Part shown: one piece after another, positions 1-7,994 of the stretch
How the letters are laid out: the number at the start of each line of letters is the position of its first letter
How positions within the stretch are numbered: the first letter of the stretch is position 1
Origin: a virus
Direction: 5' to 3' (one strand)
IMG/VR virus record: IMGVR_UViG_3300046314_000223
Span: 26,773-90,772 of that record
Length of the DNA: 64,000 nt
Made by a program: the position numbers and the translations under genes
Notes under the pieces: model-generated
What the model was told of the DNA's origin: nothing
The model's input: only the letters and a program-made list of their open reading frames with translations
Database searches by the model: none

Positions 1-1
1 C

Positions 2-571
2 ACATTCTCCCAGACGATTCGCCATGGGAATACTGGGAAATATGGATTGGGGGACGACCGAACGGAAGACCTTATGCATGGTCTGAATCAGAACCCCAAC
101 GGGGAGGCAATTCAGCATCATATCACTTCACACATGGTGCTGGACGGTGGTTATAACCCAGAGCAGCAGACTCGATTACCCATTGAGAATGAGCGCGAGA
201 TTCGACACTACGTCAAGCAGGTTTGGTCTGCCCCAACGGAGACCACGAGTGGTCGAATTGATACAATCAAAACACATACGATCCCCAGAGTCATGCACGA
301 TATGACCGCCGATGCCACCGATTCGTCTGATGATGTTGATCGCTTTGCCGATGTTGCTATGCACACCAAATTCAAATCGGTTCTGGATAAGCTGAAGAAT
401 CGCCATGATACCCAGATTCCTGCAATTCAGAATGCAGTTCGGGATAACTACCACGTTCTGCATGAGGGTGTTCATGCTAAGTCCCTGAGCGAGTTCATGC
501 TTAAAGCCAAGTATCAGAAAGAGATAACTGGTGACAAGATGCATACTTGGCCGCTCAGGAAGGGCATTTAA
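2..571 (+). CDS. Hypothetical protein, 5' end outside window
   Basis: The reading frame is open from base 2 to the TAA at 569-571, so the true start lies upstream of the window; the first internal start-like codon is a TTG at 47. The visible 189 residues are hydrophilic and rich in His, Asp and Asn, with no membrane segment and no motif I recognise. The style resembles the putative ejected head proteins elsewhere in this window (9459-11522), but that is only an impression. The gene ends directly before a bidirectional terminator. Confidence 0.6.
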   Translation, partial: TFSQTIRHGNTGKYGLGDDRTEDLMHGLNQNPNGEAIQHHITSHMVLDGGYNPEQQTRLPIENEREIRHYVKQVWSAPTETTSGRIDTIKTHTIPRVMHDMTADATDSSDDVDRFADVAMHTKFKSVLDKLKNRHDTQIPAIQNAVRDNYHVLHEGVHAKSLSEFMLKAKYQKEITGDKMHTWPLRKGI

Positions 572-597
572 AGCCCCTTGGAGACTCTGTAAACAAA

Positions 598-630
598 AAT
601 GGCTACCTTGGTAGCCATAATCGTTTTTTG
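598..630. terminator. Bidirectional rho-independent terminator
   Basis: A perfect 8-bp stem, TGGCTACC/GGTAGCCA with a TT loop at 600-617, is followed on the plus strand by a T6 run at 624-629. On the minus strand the same stem is followed by ATTTTTGTTT. It serves the plus gene ending at 571 and the minus genes ending near 603. A stem of the same sequence, in reverse-complement form, is found at 44017-44044. Confidence 0.85.
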
Positions 631-770
631 GAGGCGTGTAGAGCATTTACTCGGGAGTTGATTTGCGAACCATGACCAAGCCCATTTTCTTTTGTTCCAT
701 CTGGCGTCTGGATGTGAGGCAACCGAGGAAATGTAAATTGATTTCCGACCATTGTTTCTTGGCGAATCAT
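603..770 (-). CDS. Small hypothetical protein (55 aa)
   Basis: A 55-residue frame starts at an ATG 23 bases after the RNA ligase stop and ends inside the shared terminator stem. Its codon use looks like that of neighbouring genes, but the last few residues come from the terminator itself. There is no clear Shine-Dalgarno sequence, so translation could be coupled to the ligase gene. No motif is recognised. It could be non-coding 3' sequence. Confidence 0.4.
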   Translation of the reverse strand: MIRQETMVGNQFTFPRLPHIQTPDGTKENGLGHGSQINSRVNALHASKKRLWLPR

Positions 771-793
771 GCAACAACGTAATTAATTACTTA

Positions 794-1921
794 TCAGATA
801 CCGGTGGATGTTCCATCAAGGAACAAATCGGGATTCTTCTTGGCAAATGCCACATAGTCCGGCGTCCGTTCATCCAAGAGCAACATACAGAGGCTCATGA
901 ACTCAGGAAGGTCTTTCTTGGCCTTCAGGGCATAAGACTTCCGCAACAGTTTCTTGTTCTTCTTATGGAACGCCTCAACTGTCTTGATCATCTTGTTGTA
1001 TGCTGGCATCACAGCCGATTCCATATCATCAATCATCTTCAGAGACAATGGGTCGGTTGCAAAGATACTGCGGAGGTCATCCGTAGAGCCATCCAAGACA
1101 CACTCATACAGGCGAGACTTGATCAGGATTGAATCTTTGGCCTTGTGCAGAGTGCTGTATCGGTCATTCTTGACCTTGACCGCATACTTGGTGCCATCTG
1201 ATTGTTCCATGATCAGAACATAGCCTTCACCCTCCTGTTCAGCATAGATTGCATCAACAAAGGCTTTCTGGTCATTGCCGGATACTGAACATGGCACAAA
1301 TCCGGCACGTTGCTCAGGCAGGAATGACATCAGCAGATACATTGAGTTGACATACTGAGTCTGCCCAATCTGGCTGCGGTGATCAACCATACCCAATACC
1401 TTCAGTTCAGCAGCGTCATAACCAACAACAATTCGATTGTCTGGGGAAATCCACTCCATATTCACGGTAGAACCATGCAGAGTTGCGCTATACACAGCAT
1501 CACGGAACTTCTTATTGTCCGTCCGATTGATCCACTCGGTAGCGGCAATAGCCTGATCGGAAGCCAATGAGGCGCGGGACTTCATGCATAGAGTTCCATT
1601 GGTGTCCAAGTAGCTGGAGATCAATGACCCGTCCAACTTGACCATTTTCCCAACAATAGTTGATTGGGTATGATCAACTGTGCCTTCTGCATAGTTAAAG
1701 AACTTCTTGGGGGGCATGCATACCAGTTCCGCATCTTCACCGGACATACGGAACATGGTTCCGCGACAGAACATAGCTCCGGGTTGTTGGAAATCCGTCC
1801 ATGAGGCCAGTCGGTAGTCAAAGATGCGATATGTTGCTCCATCGGAACCCGTATGATCCTTGAAGGAGAATGCATCGTTGGATGCACAGAGAGTCATTAG
1901 TGTCTGGTATAGTTCAGTCAT
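794..1921 (-). CDS. rnlA: T4-type RNA ligase 1 (gp63/RnlA)
   Basis: ATP-dependent RNA ligase that seals 5'-phosphate and 3'-OH RNA ends; in T4 it repairs host tRNA cut by anticodon nucleases. The 375-residue length matches T4 Rnl1 (374). Seen: an N-terminus aligning with T4 (MTELYQTLMTLC), a CRGTMF segment, nucleotidyltransferase motif I VKLDGS with the adenylated lysine at about 95, then EGYV (motif IV) and KVKNDRY (motif V). The frame stays open 30 codons upstream, but the ATG at 1921 follows an AAAGGAAAC ribosome site and fits the family N-terminus. It lies downstream of the kinase-fold gene. A P-loop polynucleotide-kinase-like gene at 47963 could be its partner in RNA repair (inference). 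Confidence 0.92.
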   Translation of the reverse strand: MTELYQTLMTLCASNDAFSFKDHTGSDGATYRIFDYRLASWTDFQQPGAMFCRGTMFRMSGEDAELVCMPPKKFFNYAEGTVDHTQSTIVGKMVKLDGSLISSYLDTNGTLCMKSRASLASDQAIAATEWINRTDNKKFRDAVYSATLHGSTVNMEWISPDNRIVVGYDAAELKVLGMVDHRSQIGQTQYVNSMYLLMSFLPEQRAGFVPCSVSGNDQKAFVDAIYAEQEGEGYVLIMEQSDGTKYAVKVKNDRYSTLHKAKDSILIKSRLYECVLDGSTDDLRSIFATDPLSLKMIDDMESAVMPAYNKMIKTVEAFHKKNKKLLRKSYALKAKKDLPEFMSLCMLLLDERTPDYVAFAKKNPDLFLDGTSTGI

Positions 1922-1943
1922 GATCAAGTTTCCTTTGTTAGTT

Positions 1944-2825
1944 TCAGCGATTATAATACATCTTCCGACGCGCCCTTGAATAAAGATTGGCAATATCGGT
2001 AGAGAAGCCATAGTCCAGAATTACTGGGTGCTTGTGTCCGGTATGTGGGTGAGTCCAGATGCCCATATTTCTTGGCGACAGGTCTCCGGGATGCATACCC
2101 ATAGAATGCATGGCGTCAATCATGTTGTTTGCATGATCACTGTGAATCAGGTCTGGATGTCCAGACCCATCGTGTCTCTCCCCATGAGCAGACCGATATT
2201 CTGAAAGCATATGCTCCTGAAGTTCTGCATGGGAAATACCCTTCTTGAATCTGGCATCCTTGGTATGCTCACGCAAGTCCTTGGCATTGTATGCAGAGCA
2301 GTGCCCCATTTCCAAGTAGTGATGGTCTGGGTGTGATTCCATTACTGGAGCCAAGACGCCATTTGGGTTGGTTTCATACTGATTATGCCCAACTGGAATC
2401 AGCATCCCGTATTGACTTTGTGTATATTGATCTGCCTCCAGTTGATTCTGGTGCTCACCAAGGAGCATCGAATCTCCGGTGTATTTGTCCAGCTTACCGG
2501 GGAATGCAATCTTGACCGCCGTTGGCAGATAAGTTTCCTTACCATCAAGGATGATTTTCTTTGGCTCCTTGGGGAAGAATACGGCGCGACTGGAACCTTT
2601 CTTGGGCTTGTCATCTGCAAATCCGGTGTCCTGACCAGATGCGATCAGGTGACGTGCATGCCGCGCAACTTCATTCAGCTTGGTTGATGCTCCATGTTCT
2701 CGATCCAGAATATCCTGAAGTTCAGCATGGATTGCCTCCGACAGAATTGTCATGTCGCTCTGATAGATCAGGTCTTCATCAAGAGTCGTCTGTGAGGCAA
2801 TATTTTTGAATTGATTGAAGTTCAT
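1944..2825 (-). CDS. Kinase-fold candidate, possibly packaged with the head
   Basis: 293 residues. I see a set of spaced motifs resembling protein kinases/aminoglycoside phosphotransferases: TAVKIAF at 102-108 (candidate ATP-binding Lys105), a Glu-rich segment at 124-130 (candidate alpha-C Glu), HPGDLSPRN at 245-253 (catalytic-loop-like Asp248 and Asn253) and ILDYGFS at 269-275 (DFG-like Asp271). The C-terminal lobe after DYG is very short, unlike usual kinases. The N-terminus MNFNQFKNIAS loosely recalls the capsid-targeting starts found elsewhere in the window. Kinase activity is inferred from motifs only. It starts 19 bases after an intergenic hairpin. Confidence 0.5.
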   Translation of the reverse strand: MNFNQFKNIASQTTLDEDLIYQSDMTILSEAIHAELQDILDREHGASTKLNEVARHARHLIASGQDTGFADDKPKKGSSRAVFFPKEPKKIILDGKETYLPTAVKIAFPGKLDKYTGDSMLLGEHQNQLEADQYTQSQYGMLIPVGHNQYETNPNGVLAPVMESHPDHHYLEMGHCSAYNAKDLREHTKDARFKKGISHAELQEHMLSEYRSAHGERHDGSGHPDLIHSDHANNMIDAMHSMGMHPGDLSPRNMGIWTHPHTGHKHPVILDYGFSTDIANLYSRARRKMYYNR

Positions 2826-2843
2826 TTTTTTGTTTCTTACTGC

Positions 2844-2877
2844 GGGGTGATTCTTTACTTATCATCGGAATCACCCC
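2844..2877 (-). promoter_or_regulatory. Intergenic stem-loop between two minus-strand genes
   Basis: A perfect 10-bp inverted repeat, GGGGTGATTC/GAATCACCCC, with a 14-base loop lies between the gene ending at 2887 and the gene starting at 2825. No T-run follows it in the minus direction, only an A-rich leader up to the ATG. It could be an attenuator, a processing site or a rho-assisted terminator. Confidence 0.55.
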
Positions 2878-2886
2878 CTCCTGCGG

Positions 2887-3270
2887 TCATGCAACTGCAT
2901 AAGGTTTGTCCCAACGACCAACGGAAATGTCAAAGTAGTATGCGCAGTCAAAATAATCCGACTGAACATCCGATCGATCGTACCAGCCCTGCCCCTTGAT
3001 GGCAGAGATCATTTCTCGAATGAATGCCTTGTTCTTTTCGTCAGAGAAATTTGTCTCGAACCAGTAGGGATTGATGTCCATGTAGGTGCCGATCTGGCGG
3101 TCGGTTTTCTTCTGAGCATCGCCAATCAAGTCCAAGGAACCGCTGGACAGAGTGACGCAGAGGGTCATGTGGCTGCGAATGGAGATTGTGCCCTTCATGC
3201 CATACTTTTTCAGAACGGCCTTGATGGCTGGAGTCAGTTTTGCCTTGGTTGCTTGGTCAATGTATGCCAT
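2887..3270 (-). CDS. Conserved hypothetical protein (127 aa)
   Basis: I prefer the ATG at 3270 over the longer frame because the product then starts MAYIDQATKAKLTPAIKAVL and the promoter-like TACAAT at 3308-3313 stays upstream of the gene. The sequence, with LKKYGMKGTISIRSHMTLCV near the start and the Tyr/Asp-rich DYFDCAYYFDISVGRW near the end, recalls a soluble protein family of unknown function that I remember from phages and plasmids. No catalytic motif is visible. Confidence 0.7.
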   Translation of the reverse strand: MAYIDQATKAKLTPAIKAVLKKYGMKGTISIRSHMTLCVTLSSGSLDLIGDAQKKTDRQIGTYMDINPYWFETNFSDEKNKAFIREMISAIKGQGWYDRSDVQSDYFDCAYYFDISVGRWDKPYAVA

Positions 3271-3307
3271 GATGTAGTTCCTATCGGAGTGGTTGTTGAT
3301 GGAACGA

Positions 3308-3320
3308 ATTGTATCATGGC
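3308..3320 (-). promoter_or_regulatory. Minus-strand promoter, extended -10
   Basis: On the minus strand the sequence reads CATGATACAAT, the same ATGATACAAT/GTGATACAAT extended -10 element that recurs before many plus-strand genes between 42600 and 63500. It lies about 40 bases before the ATG at 3270, the usual spacing for this element in this genome. No good -35 hexamer is seen. Confidence 0.55.
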
Positions 3321-3322
3321 AT

Positions 3323-3646
3323 TCAGCGAATGATCTGTTCTTTTTTGATTCCGTTGTTTTCCAGCAACAAGATTCGATTTTCGATATATTCACCAATCAA
3401 GTTCAGTCTGGATTCAATCAGAGACATGCGACCATGAATCTGAGTGATCCAGATGGCAACTTCTTTTTCTGTGGCTGTTGCTGGGTCTGGTGTCGGAATC
3501 TTGTCTGGGGCAGTCAACAGTTCCTTTGGTGGCTCAATGACCATGTATGTCTGCTTGGCGACAACAACCGGAACCTCAACGATGGGGGGTTTGGTTGCAG
3601 CGCATCCAGACAACAAGGCAGTTACCAATAAAATTGCAAGTTTCAT
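3323..3646 (-). CDS. Outer-membrane lipoprotein spanin subunit (Rz1-like)
   Basis: 107 residues with a short signal peptide ending in a lipobox (LLSGC, Cys15), predicting a lipidated protein on the inner face of the outer membrane, followed by a Pro-rich stretch and a helical C-terminus. It overlaps the upstream gene for a membrane-anchored coiled-coil protein by 4 bases (ATGA). This two-gene arrangement is that of i-spanin/o-spanin pairs, which join the two membranes and disrupt the outer one at lysis. The lipobox and coupling are seen; the spanin role is inferred. It is longer than lambda Rz1. Confidence 0.75.
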   Translation of the reverse strand: MKLAILLVTALLSGCAATKPPIVEVPVVVAKQTYMVIEPPKELLTAPDKIPTPDPATATEKEVAIWITQIHGRMSLIESRLNLIGEYIENRILLLENNGIKKEQIIR

Positions 3647-4071
3647 TTTTGATTCCCTTTGATGCCGATCAGAGCCTCTTTCATGAAGTCACTGATTGGT
3701 TTATCGGTTGCTGCAACAGACTCAATCTTCTGCTGAGTTGCATCAGTCTGCGTCTCAATCTTTTTCTGATTGGTATTGTCTTTCTTGACAACAGACTGGT
3801 CAAGCCGCTTGGTCTGACGTTGGATTTCTGCTTCTTTCTTGGATGCTTCCAATGCAGCAGTCAGTTCGGTGGTTGCTTTGGTCAGCTTCTGATTCTGTTC
3901 ATCTTTTATAACAGATTGTTCTGTTAGTTGCTGAATCTGCTGGTTCAATCCAGAATACTTCCGGTAACCAAAGAATGATGTCAAGATCAGGAAAACCGCC
4001 AACAGGAGTCTCCAATCAGACAAAGCCTTGAATGCTCCCTTGAAGCCAGATAGGAATGAAAGCCAGATCAT
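3643..4071 (-). CDS. Inner-membrane spanin subunit (Rz-like)
   Basis: 142 residues: a hydrophobic segment near residues 22-36 (LLLAVFLILTSFFGY) forms a single N-terminal anchor, followed by about 90 residues of Gln/Lys/Glu/Thr-rich coiled coil. This is the architecture of i-spanins, with the body in the periplasm. It overlaps by 4 bases both the small gene upstream and the lipoprotein gene downstream, so the three are probably translated as a unit. The function rests on topology and context, not on sequence identity. Confidence 0.75.
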   Translation of the reverse strand: MIWLSFLSGFKGAFKALSDWRLLLAVFLILTSFFGYRKYSGLNQQIQQLTEQSVIKDEQNQKLTKATTELTAALEASKKEAEIQRQTKRLDQSVVKKDNTNQKKIETQTDATQQKIESVAATDKPISDFMKEALIGIKGNQK

Positions 4072-4235
4072 TTCTTGTTCCTGTTTTCAATCAGGGTTGC
4101 TGCATCAAAGAAGGCATCATCCGGGGAAAATGCATTCTCTTTACTGGATTCCTTCAGGATGTCAGCGATGCATGCAATTGGTTCTGCGGTTTCAACAAAG
4201 CCTTCTTCTGGTTCTACGATTTCGTGAAGTCTCAT
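4068..4235 (-). CDS. Small acidic hypothetical protein (55 aa)
   Basis: An ATG at 4235 preceded by a good AGGAG ribosome site opens a 55-residue acidic frame (MRLHEIVEPEEGF...). It overlaps the end of the upstream 312-residue gene and the start of the i-spanin gene by 4 bases each (ATGA), strong support that it is real despite its length. No motif recognised. Confidence 0.7.
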   Translation of the reverse strand: MRLHEIVEPEEGFVETAEPIACIADILKESSKENAFSPDDAFFDAATLIENRNKK

Positions 4236-5170
4236 TTTGTGGTCTCCTGTGGGTTTAATTTGTGATGGGATAGGATCAGAACATCCATTTTCTTGTCTTC
4301 TGATTTTCCATACGTGGCATTGAAATGATGTTCTTTATTTTCTGGCGTGACGACGTGCAGTTCCCTGCCATCATGTCGGTAAACATGAGTTCCATCGGCA
4401 TGCGCCATGTCAATCAGACGACCCCACATATTATGTCCTCGCTGATATTGCCCGGAGGAACTGACCAGAGGAAGTGGTTGCCTTTTAAAGTGGGCATATA
4501 TGAATCGAGTTGCATATCCCTTGGGCAATATGCTGGTATCGGCTACTCGGTCAACGGTGTCCTGAACAATATGTCCATCTTTGTTGTATGGCGATTTATC
4601 AACCTTATTGATGACAGAATAGTGAACGAGTTGCTTTTTGTCATGATTCACACTATTCAAAATATTCTTGGTTCCCTTCACAAGAAGATGAATATCATGG
4701 CCCTCAAAGGAGCAGATTGTTGGTAGTTCTATAGTCTGTGGATACAGATCAGTTGCGTATGTTGGTTTGTGCGCGAATATGGACATTGGTGTACCCAAAT
4801 TCCTTGCCATTTCGGACAATGCCAAATATGTCTTGAATGAAATCATTTTTTTCTCCCTGTGGAAAAGTATTCCGGTTTGATCGGCAATGATGACCGAATT
4901 TACATACCCATGTTCAACGTCAACATAAGCAGAAATGCCATAGTTGTCAATTAAGAAATCATCCCATACGATGGGATACCTTCCCAACCACATCGACTTT
5001 GAAAACAGATCAAAGATTTCCTTATTTAACTTTGGGTCATTCAGCATATCCGGCGACATATAGTCATCGAACGCCACCCAGACCATGCGATGAGTCATGT
5101 CAAACCGATAGAGACAATCCAAGAAAACATCATGCCCAAGTCCATGCACAAACCCCTGATAGTCAGCCAT
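4232..5170 (-). CDS. Two-part protein: N-terminal domain plus capsid-targeted paralogue with internal start
   Basis: 312 residues. The first 108 form an unrecognised soluble domain. At Met109 (base 4846) a strong ribosome site (AGGGAG, 7 bases upstream) precedes an ATG whose product starts MISFKTYLALSEMARN, resembling T4 capsid-targeting sequences. The last 90 residues match the gene at 48698-49299 (GHNMWGRLIDMAHADG versus GHEMWGRLVDMALNDG; VYRHDGRELH versus VYRHDGKELH). The frame may therefore make a long and a short product, or be a fusion of two once-separate genes. The short form of 204 residues matches the length of the paralogue. Biochemical function unknown. Confidence 0.7.
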   Translation of the reverse strand: MADYQGFVHGLGHDVFLDCLYRFDMTHRMVWVAFDDYMSPDMLNDPKLNKEIFDLFSKSMWLGRYPIVWDDFLIDNYGISAYVDVEHGYVNSVIIADQTGILFHREKKMISFKTYLALSEMARNLGTPMSIFAHKPTYATDLYPQTIELPTICSFEGHDIHLLVKGTKNILNSVNHDKKQLVHYSVINKVDKSPYNKDGHIVQDTVDRVADTSILPKGYATRFIYAHFKRQPLPLVSSSGQYQRGHNMWGRLIDMAHADGTHVYRHDGRELHVVTPENKEHHFNATYGKSEDKKMDVLILSHHKLNPQETTK

Positions 5171-5173
5171 TGC

Positions 5174-6454
5174 TTACGTCTCCAGCATATAGAGTTGTTC
5201 TGATGCCCTTGATGCAGCCACATACAGGCACTTGGTTCGGGTCGATGCATCCCGGTTCTTCATGATGTCAGGGGTATCAATAAAGACATGCTTGAATGTT
5301 GACCCCTGCGAACGATGGGATGTGATTGCATATGCATACTTGACCTGATGGAACCTGTCCTTGCATTCCCAGAACTTTCCCCAGATTTTCTTCTGAGCCA
5401 TCTCATTCAGATAGACTTCCAAGTCGGCAACCGAATCCTCATGTATGACCCTAAGAATTATTTTATCCCCAGTCTCCATACGAACATCAATCTTCCATAT
5501 TTTGAACTGAGGATACTTGGGGTGTCTATCAACGCTGGCACCCAATACCAAGGCTTCATCATCGGTATTTGCCAAGGACGGTTGGTTATCATAATCGGAG
5601 TTGACCGGAGCAGTCATGACCAAACGATCCCCCTTGACGAAAGGAACTTCGCTGTTGGTCATCTCAAAGGACTCCCGGATAAACTGGTTCAGGGTGTCAA
5701 CCGTGACGTTACGCCATGCAATGGCCTTGGCTGCTCCTGTATGGAAAGCCCCCTTGACCGCCAGAGCCTCAATCGTATCAGCAAAGGAATCATCATCCAT
5801 GATATGAACCTGATCCCCGGTGGACTTGATTGTAGGTCGTGGATTGGCTCTGAGTTGCTGAACCATGGTCAGAATTGAGTTGTCATGACGCTCAACCTTG
5901 GTCAACTCAAAGGAAACCGGATATGCTGACCAGATGGGGGAAACGTCATCGCCAACAGGGGGCAATTGCTCTTTGTCCCCCAGCATGATAACCTTGGTTC
6001 CAGTAAAGACTGTCTTGCGTTCCAAGTAGGTCAGAACAGTATTGTTCAGCATAGAAGCCTCATCAATCAGAACCAAGTCATATGAACCAGCATCATTCTG
6101 GTCATCCTTACCAACAAGTTCCTTGACAGCACCATTAGGTTCCAATCGAAGCCCCAACAGGGAATAGATGGTCTTGAATGTCAGTCCAGAAACGGCATCA
6201 CCAATACTCTCCTTGATAACCTTCAGGGACTTATTGGTCGGGGTAGTGACGGCAATCTTCAGGTCCATTCTAGAAATGGATTCCAAGAAATACCGAATGG
6301 ATGTTGTCTTACCAACACCAGCCTGACCAGAAAGCAGGTATACCAAGTTGGAATCCTTGGTTGATCGAGCGTTGCTCTTGACAAAGGAAGTCAAGGACTT
6401 GATCAGTTCAGATTGATCTTTGTTAAGAATGATGTCTTTTTGTTGTGGAGTCAT
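5174..6454 (-). CDS. dda: Dda-like SF1B DNA helicase
   Basis: 426 residues (T4 Dda 439). Seen: Walker A GQAGVGKTT at 43-51, TPTNKSLKVI (motif Ia), Walker B LIDEAS at 129-134, MLGDKEQLPPVG (motif III), AITSHRSQGSTF (motif V) and YVAASRASEQLYML (motif VI). In T4 this 5'-3' helicase helps start replication and strips proteins from DNA ahead of the fork. It overlaps the upstream GIY-YIG gene by 4 bases. A RecD2-like helicase is the alternative, but the length fits Dda. Confidence 0.9.
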   Translation of the reverse strand: MTPQQKDIILNKDQSELIKSLTSFVKSNARSTKDSNLVYLLSGQAGVGKTTSIRYFLESISRMDLKIAVTTPTNKSLKVIKESIGDAVSGLTFKTIYSLLGLRLEPNGAVKELVGKDDQNDAGSYDLVLIDEASMLNNTVLTYLERKTVFTGTKVIMLGDKEQLPPVGDDVSPIWSAYPVSFELTKVERHDNSILTMVQQLRANPRPTIKSTGDQVHIMDDDSFADTIEALAVKGAFHTGAAKAIAWRNVTVDTLNQFIRESFEMTNSEVPFVKGDRLVMTAPVNSDYDNQPSLANTDDEALVLGASVDRHPKYPQFKIWKIDVRMETGDKIILRVIHEDSVADLEVYLNEMAQKKIWGKFWECKDRFHQVKYAYAITSHRSQGSTFKHVFIDTPDIMKNRDASTRTKCLYVAASRASEQLYMLET

Positions 6455-7134
6455 TTTAAATGAGTCAGCTTATCGGGGTCTACCCGATACGTTTTGCTTG
6501 TCGTTGGTTTCGGTGGTTGGGCAACGATTCGTTGAGTCTTGGTTGATTTTACCAAGTCACCCGGTAGAGTATAGCATGGTTCATGTCCTGTGCGTTGGAC
6601 ATCTTCGTTCAAAATCACACAGTCTGGGTTGACCGCAATTTGAGACCCGCCGTAGGGTTGTATAGACCACTCTGCCAGAACCAGATTCTTCTTATTGCGG
6701 TAGGCTTTATTCAGAATAAATCGGTTTGTTGCTGGTTTATTATCAGCAATGATTGCCGCCTCAAGCAACTCTGCTGACTTCCGGGTTCGGCAGTAGAATG
6801 TGTGTTTCAGGGAAAATGACTGTTGACCATCAATCCGCATGATTGCTTCAACTACCTTGGATGATGTAAAGTATCTCCGAAGAACAGAGTGTGGTTCATC
6901 ATCGGTATGCACACCAATATAGAAACATCCAGTTCTGCTGTGTTCAATGATATAGACGCAGGTATATTTCCCAACTTCGTTCTTGACTGGCGTTGTTGAT
7001 GCATAGTCGTAAATCGTCTTTGCGTCCGTCAGTCTTCGTTTCTTGTCAGCCTTGGCCTTCTTTTTCTTTACCTCGTATACATGCTGTATGTTATATGTAG
7101 CCGCAATCCCTGTATGCCAATCACCTTTTGCCAT
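6451..7134 (-). CDS. GIY-YIG domain protein, possible homing endonuclease
   Basis: 227 residues. Around residues 55-130 I see a GIY-YIG-like pattern: VYIIEHSRTG then FYIGVHTDD, an Arg-Arg-Tyr segment, a lysine/valine helix and LLEAAII, which could supply the metal-binding Glu. The first 45 residues are strongly basic and the tail is Pro/Thr/Lys-rich, suiting DNA contact. It overlaps dda by ATGA, so it is an integrated member of that operon rather than an obvious intruder. Nuclease activity is inferred. Confidence 0.55.
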   Translation of the reverse strand: MAKGDWHTGIAATYNIQHVYEVKKKKAKADKKRRLTDAKTIYDYASTTPVKNEVGKYTCVYIIEHSRTGCFYIGVHTDDEPHSVLRRYFTSSKVVEAIMRIDGQQSFSLKHTFYCRTRKSAELLEAAIIADNKPATNRFILNKAYRNKKNLVLAEWSIQPYGGSQIAVNPDCVILNEDVQRTGHEPCYTLPGDLVKSTKTQRIVAQPPKPTTSKTYRVDPDKLTHLK

Positions 7135-7272
7135 TCTGTATGTTTCCTTTTCTTTCGAGCATAAACGAGCCGTGTGGTGAACTTATAGGTTTAAAAATAA
7201 GAAACCCAATAAGAATCATCCAACACTCGATCAACCCTTGTTTAAAATAAGACGATATGTATGAAATGAACA

Positions 7273-7467
7273 TCAATAAGAAAGAGATGTTCCATCAATA
7301 CCTGAGTGAGTCCAAGCCAGATTTAATTCAGAATCGGAATAGACGTTCATACAGGGAGTATACCATAAGCCAACGTAGTAATCGGTAACAGTATAAATTT
7401 CATACAGACCATTCATATAGTACAATTGAATGGGTCGAAGCTCTTGTCCCATTTCCGTATCCATCAT
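7273..7467 (-). CDS. Doubtful small Tyr-rich protein (64 aa)
   Basis: The frame starts ATGATG overlapping the stop of a short upstream fragment (ATGA), as in translationally coupled genes elsewhere here. From the third Met it reads MGQELRPIQLYY, loosely similar to the M-x-x-x-E-L-P-x-I start of the micro-gene family. The product is Tyr-rich with no known motif. It may be a remnant. Confidence 0.3.
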   Translation of the reverse strand: MMDTEMGQELRPIQLYYMNGLYEIYTVTDYYVGLWYTPCMNVYSDSELNLAWTHSGIDGTSLSY

Positions 7468-7614
7468 TGATGGCCGTACTCGGAACTCATCCGTTTTATT
7501 TCTGGCAGTTTATCGATCAGGTCTTTTGAACAATCAACCCGTTAAGGCTGATCTATGGCACCCCTGCATATGGCTTGACATTTCCATACACTTCCACCTC
7601 AAAGTTTCACCACT

Positions 7615-7812
7615 TTATGAATTGTCGTTTATCTCGGCAGTTGGAGACTGCTCGAACCGGAGGCTCGTTATTTTACCGGCTGCTCTTACTATGTTTTCAT
7701 TGCTTGTCAGGCAAGTTTTTGAATGGATACCATTGTAAGATGTAAAACCATCCATCTGTTTTGACACGAACCCAATGGGGATTCTACGGACGCAGAGAAG
7801 TGTCACTATCAT
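7615..7812 (-). CDS. Doubtful small protein (65 aa)
   Basis: An isolated 65-codon frame in the decayed stretch, starting with a hydrophobic segment (MIVTLLC). There is no clear ribosome site, overlap or motif. Kept only because it is among the longer minus-strand frames in an otherwise unexplained 860 bp. Confidence 0.2.
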   Translation of the reverse strand: MIVTLLCVRRIPIGFVSKQMDGFTSYNGIHSKTCLTSNENIVRAAGKITSLRFEQSPTAEINDNS

Positions 7813-7994
7813 ACGTCCTGACTTTTACTTAGTGTGAACCAAATCCAAGATTGGATAAATTTGTCGCAAAACACTTTTTACTTTTTGTGTGGTAATCAAG
7901 TAGCATCCCAACACAATGCCTTGTTCCCATCTGAACCAAGACACACATCAAACCATGTTGCTGATCGCATCCGATGTTTTACGTCGAGTTTCCA

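Larger units (their letters stand above)
7135..7994. other. 860-bp stretch without a convincing full-length gene
   Basis: Short frames occur on both strands but none has the usual look of a gene here. Minus-strand fragments look coding-like yet are broken by stops: about 22 codons ending near 7466 include KLPEIKRMSSEYGHQ, and its stop overlaps the ATG of the 64-codon frame at 7273-7467. A plus-strand fragment ending near 7833 reads DTNPMGILRTQRSVTII. I read the stretch as decayed genes, perhaps relatives of the micro-gene family at the right end. No tRNA or terminator is seen. Confidence 0.4.

Noticed and set aside
7640-7720. tRNA-like GGTTCGAG segment on the minus strand
   Set aside because: Neither a five-pair T stem nor an acceptor stem can be formed around it.
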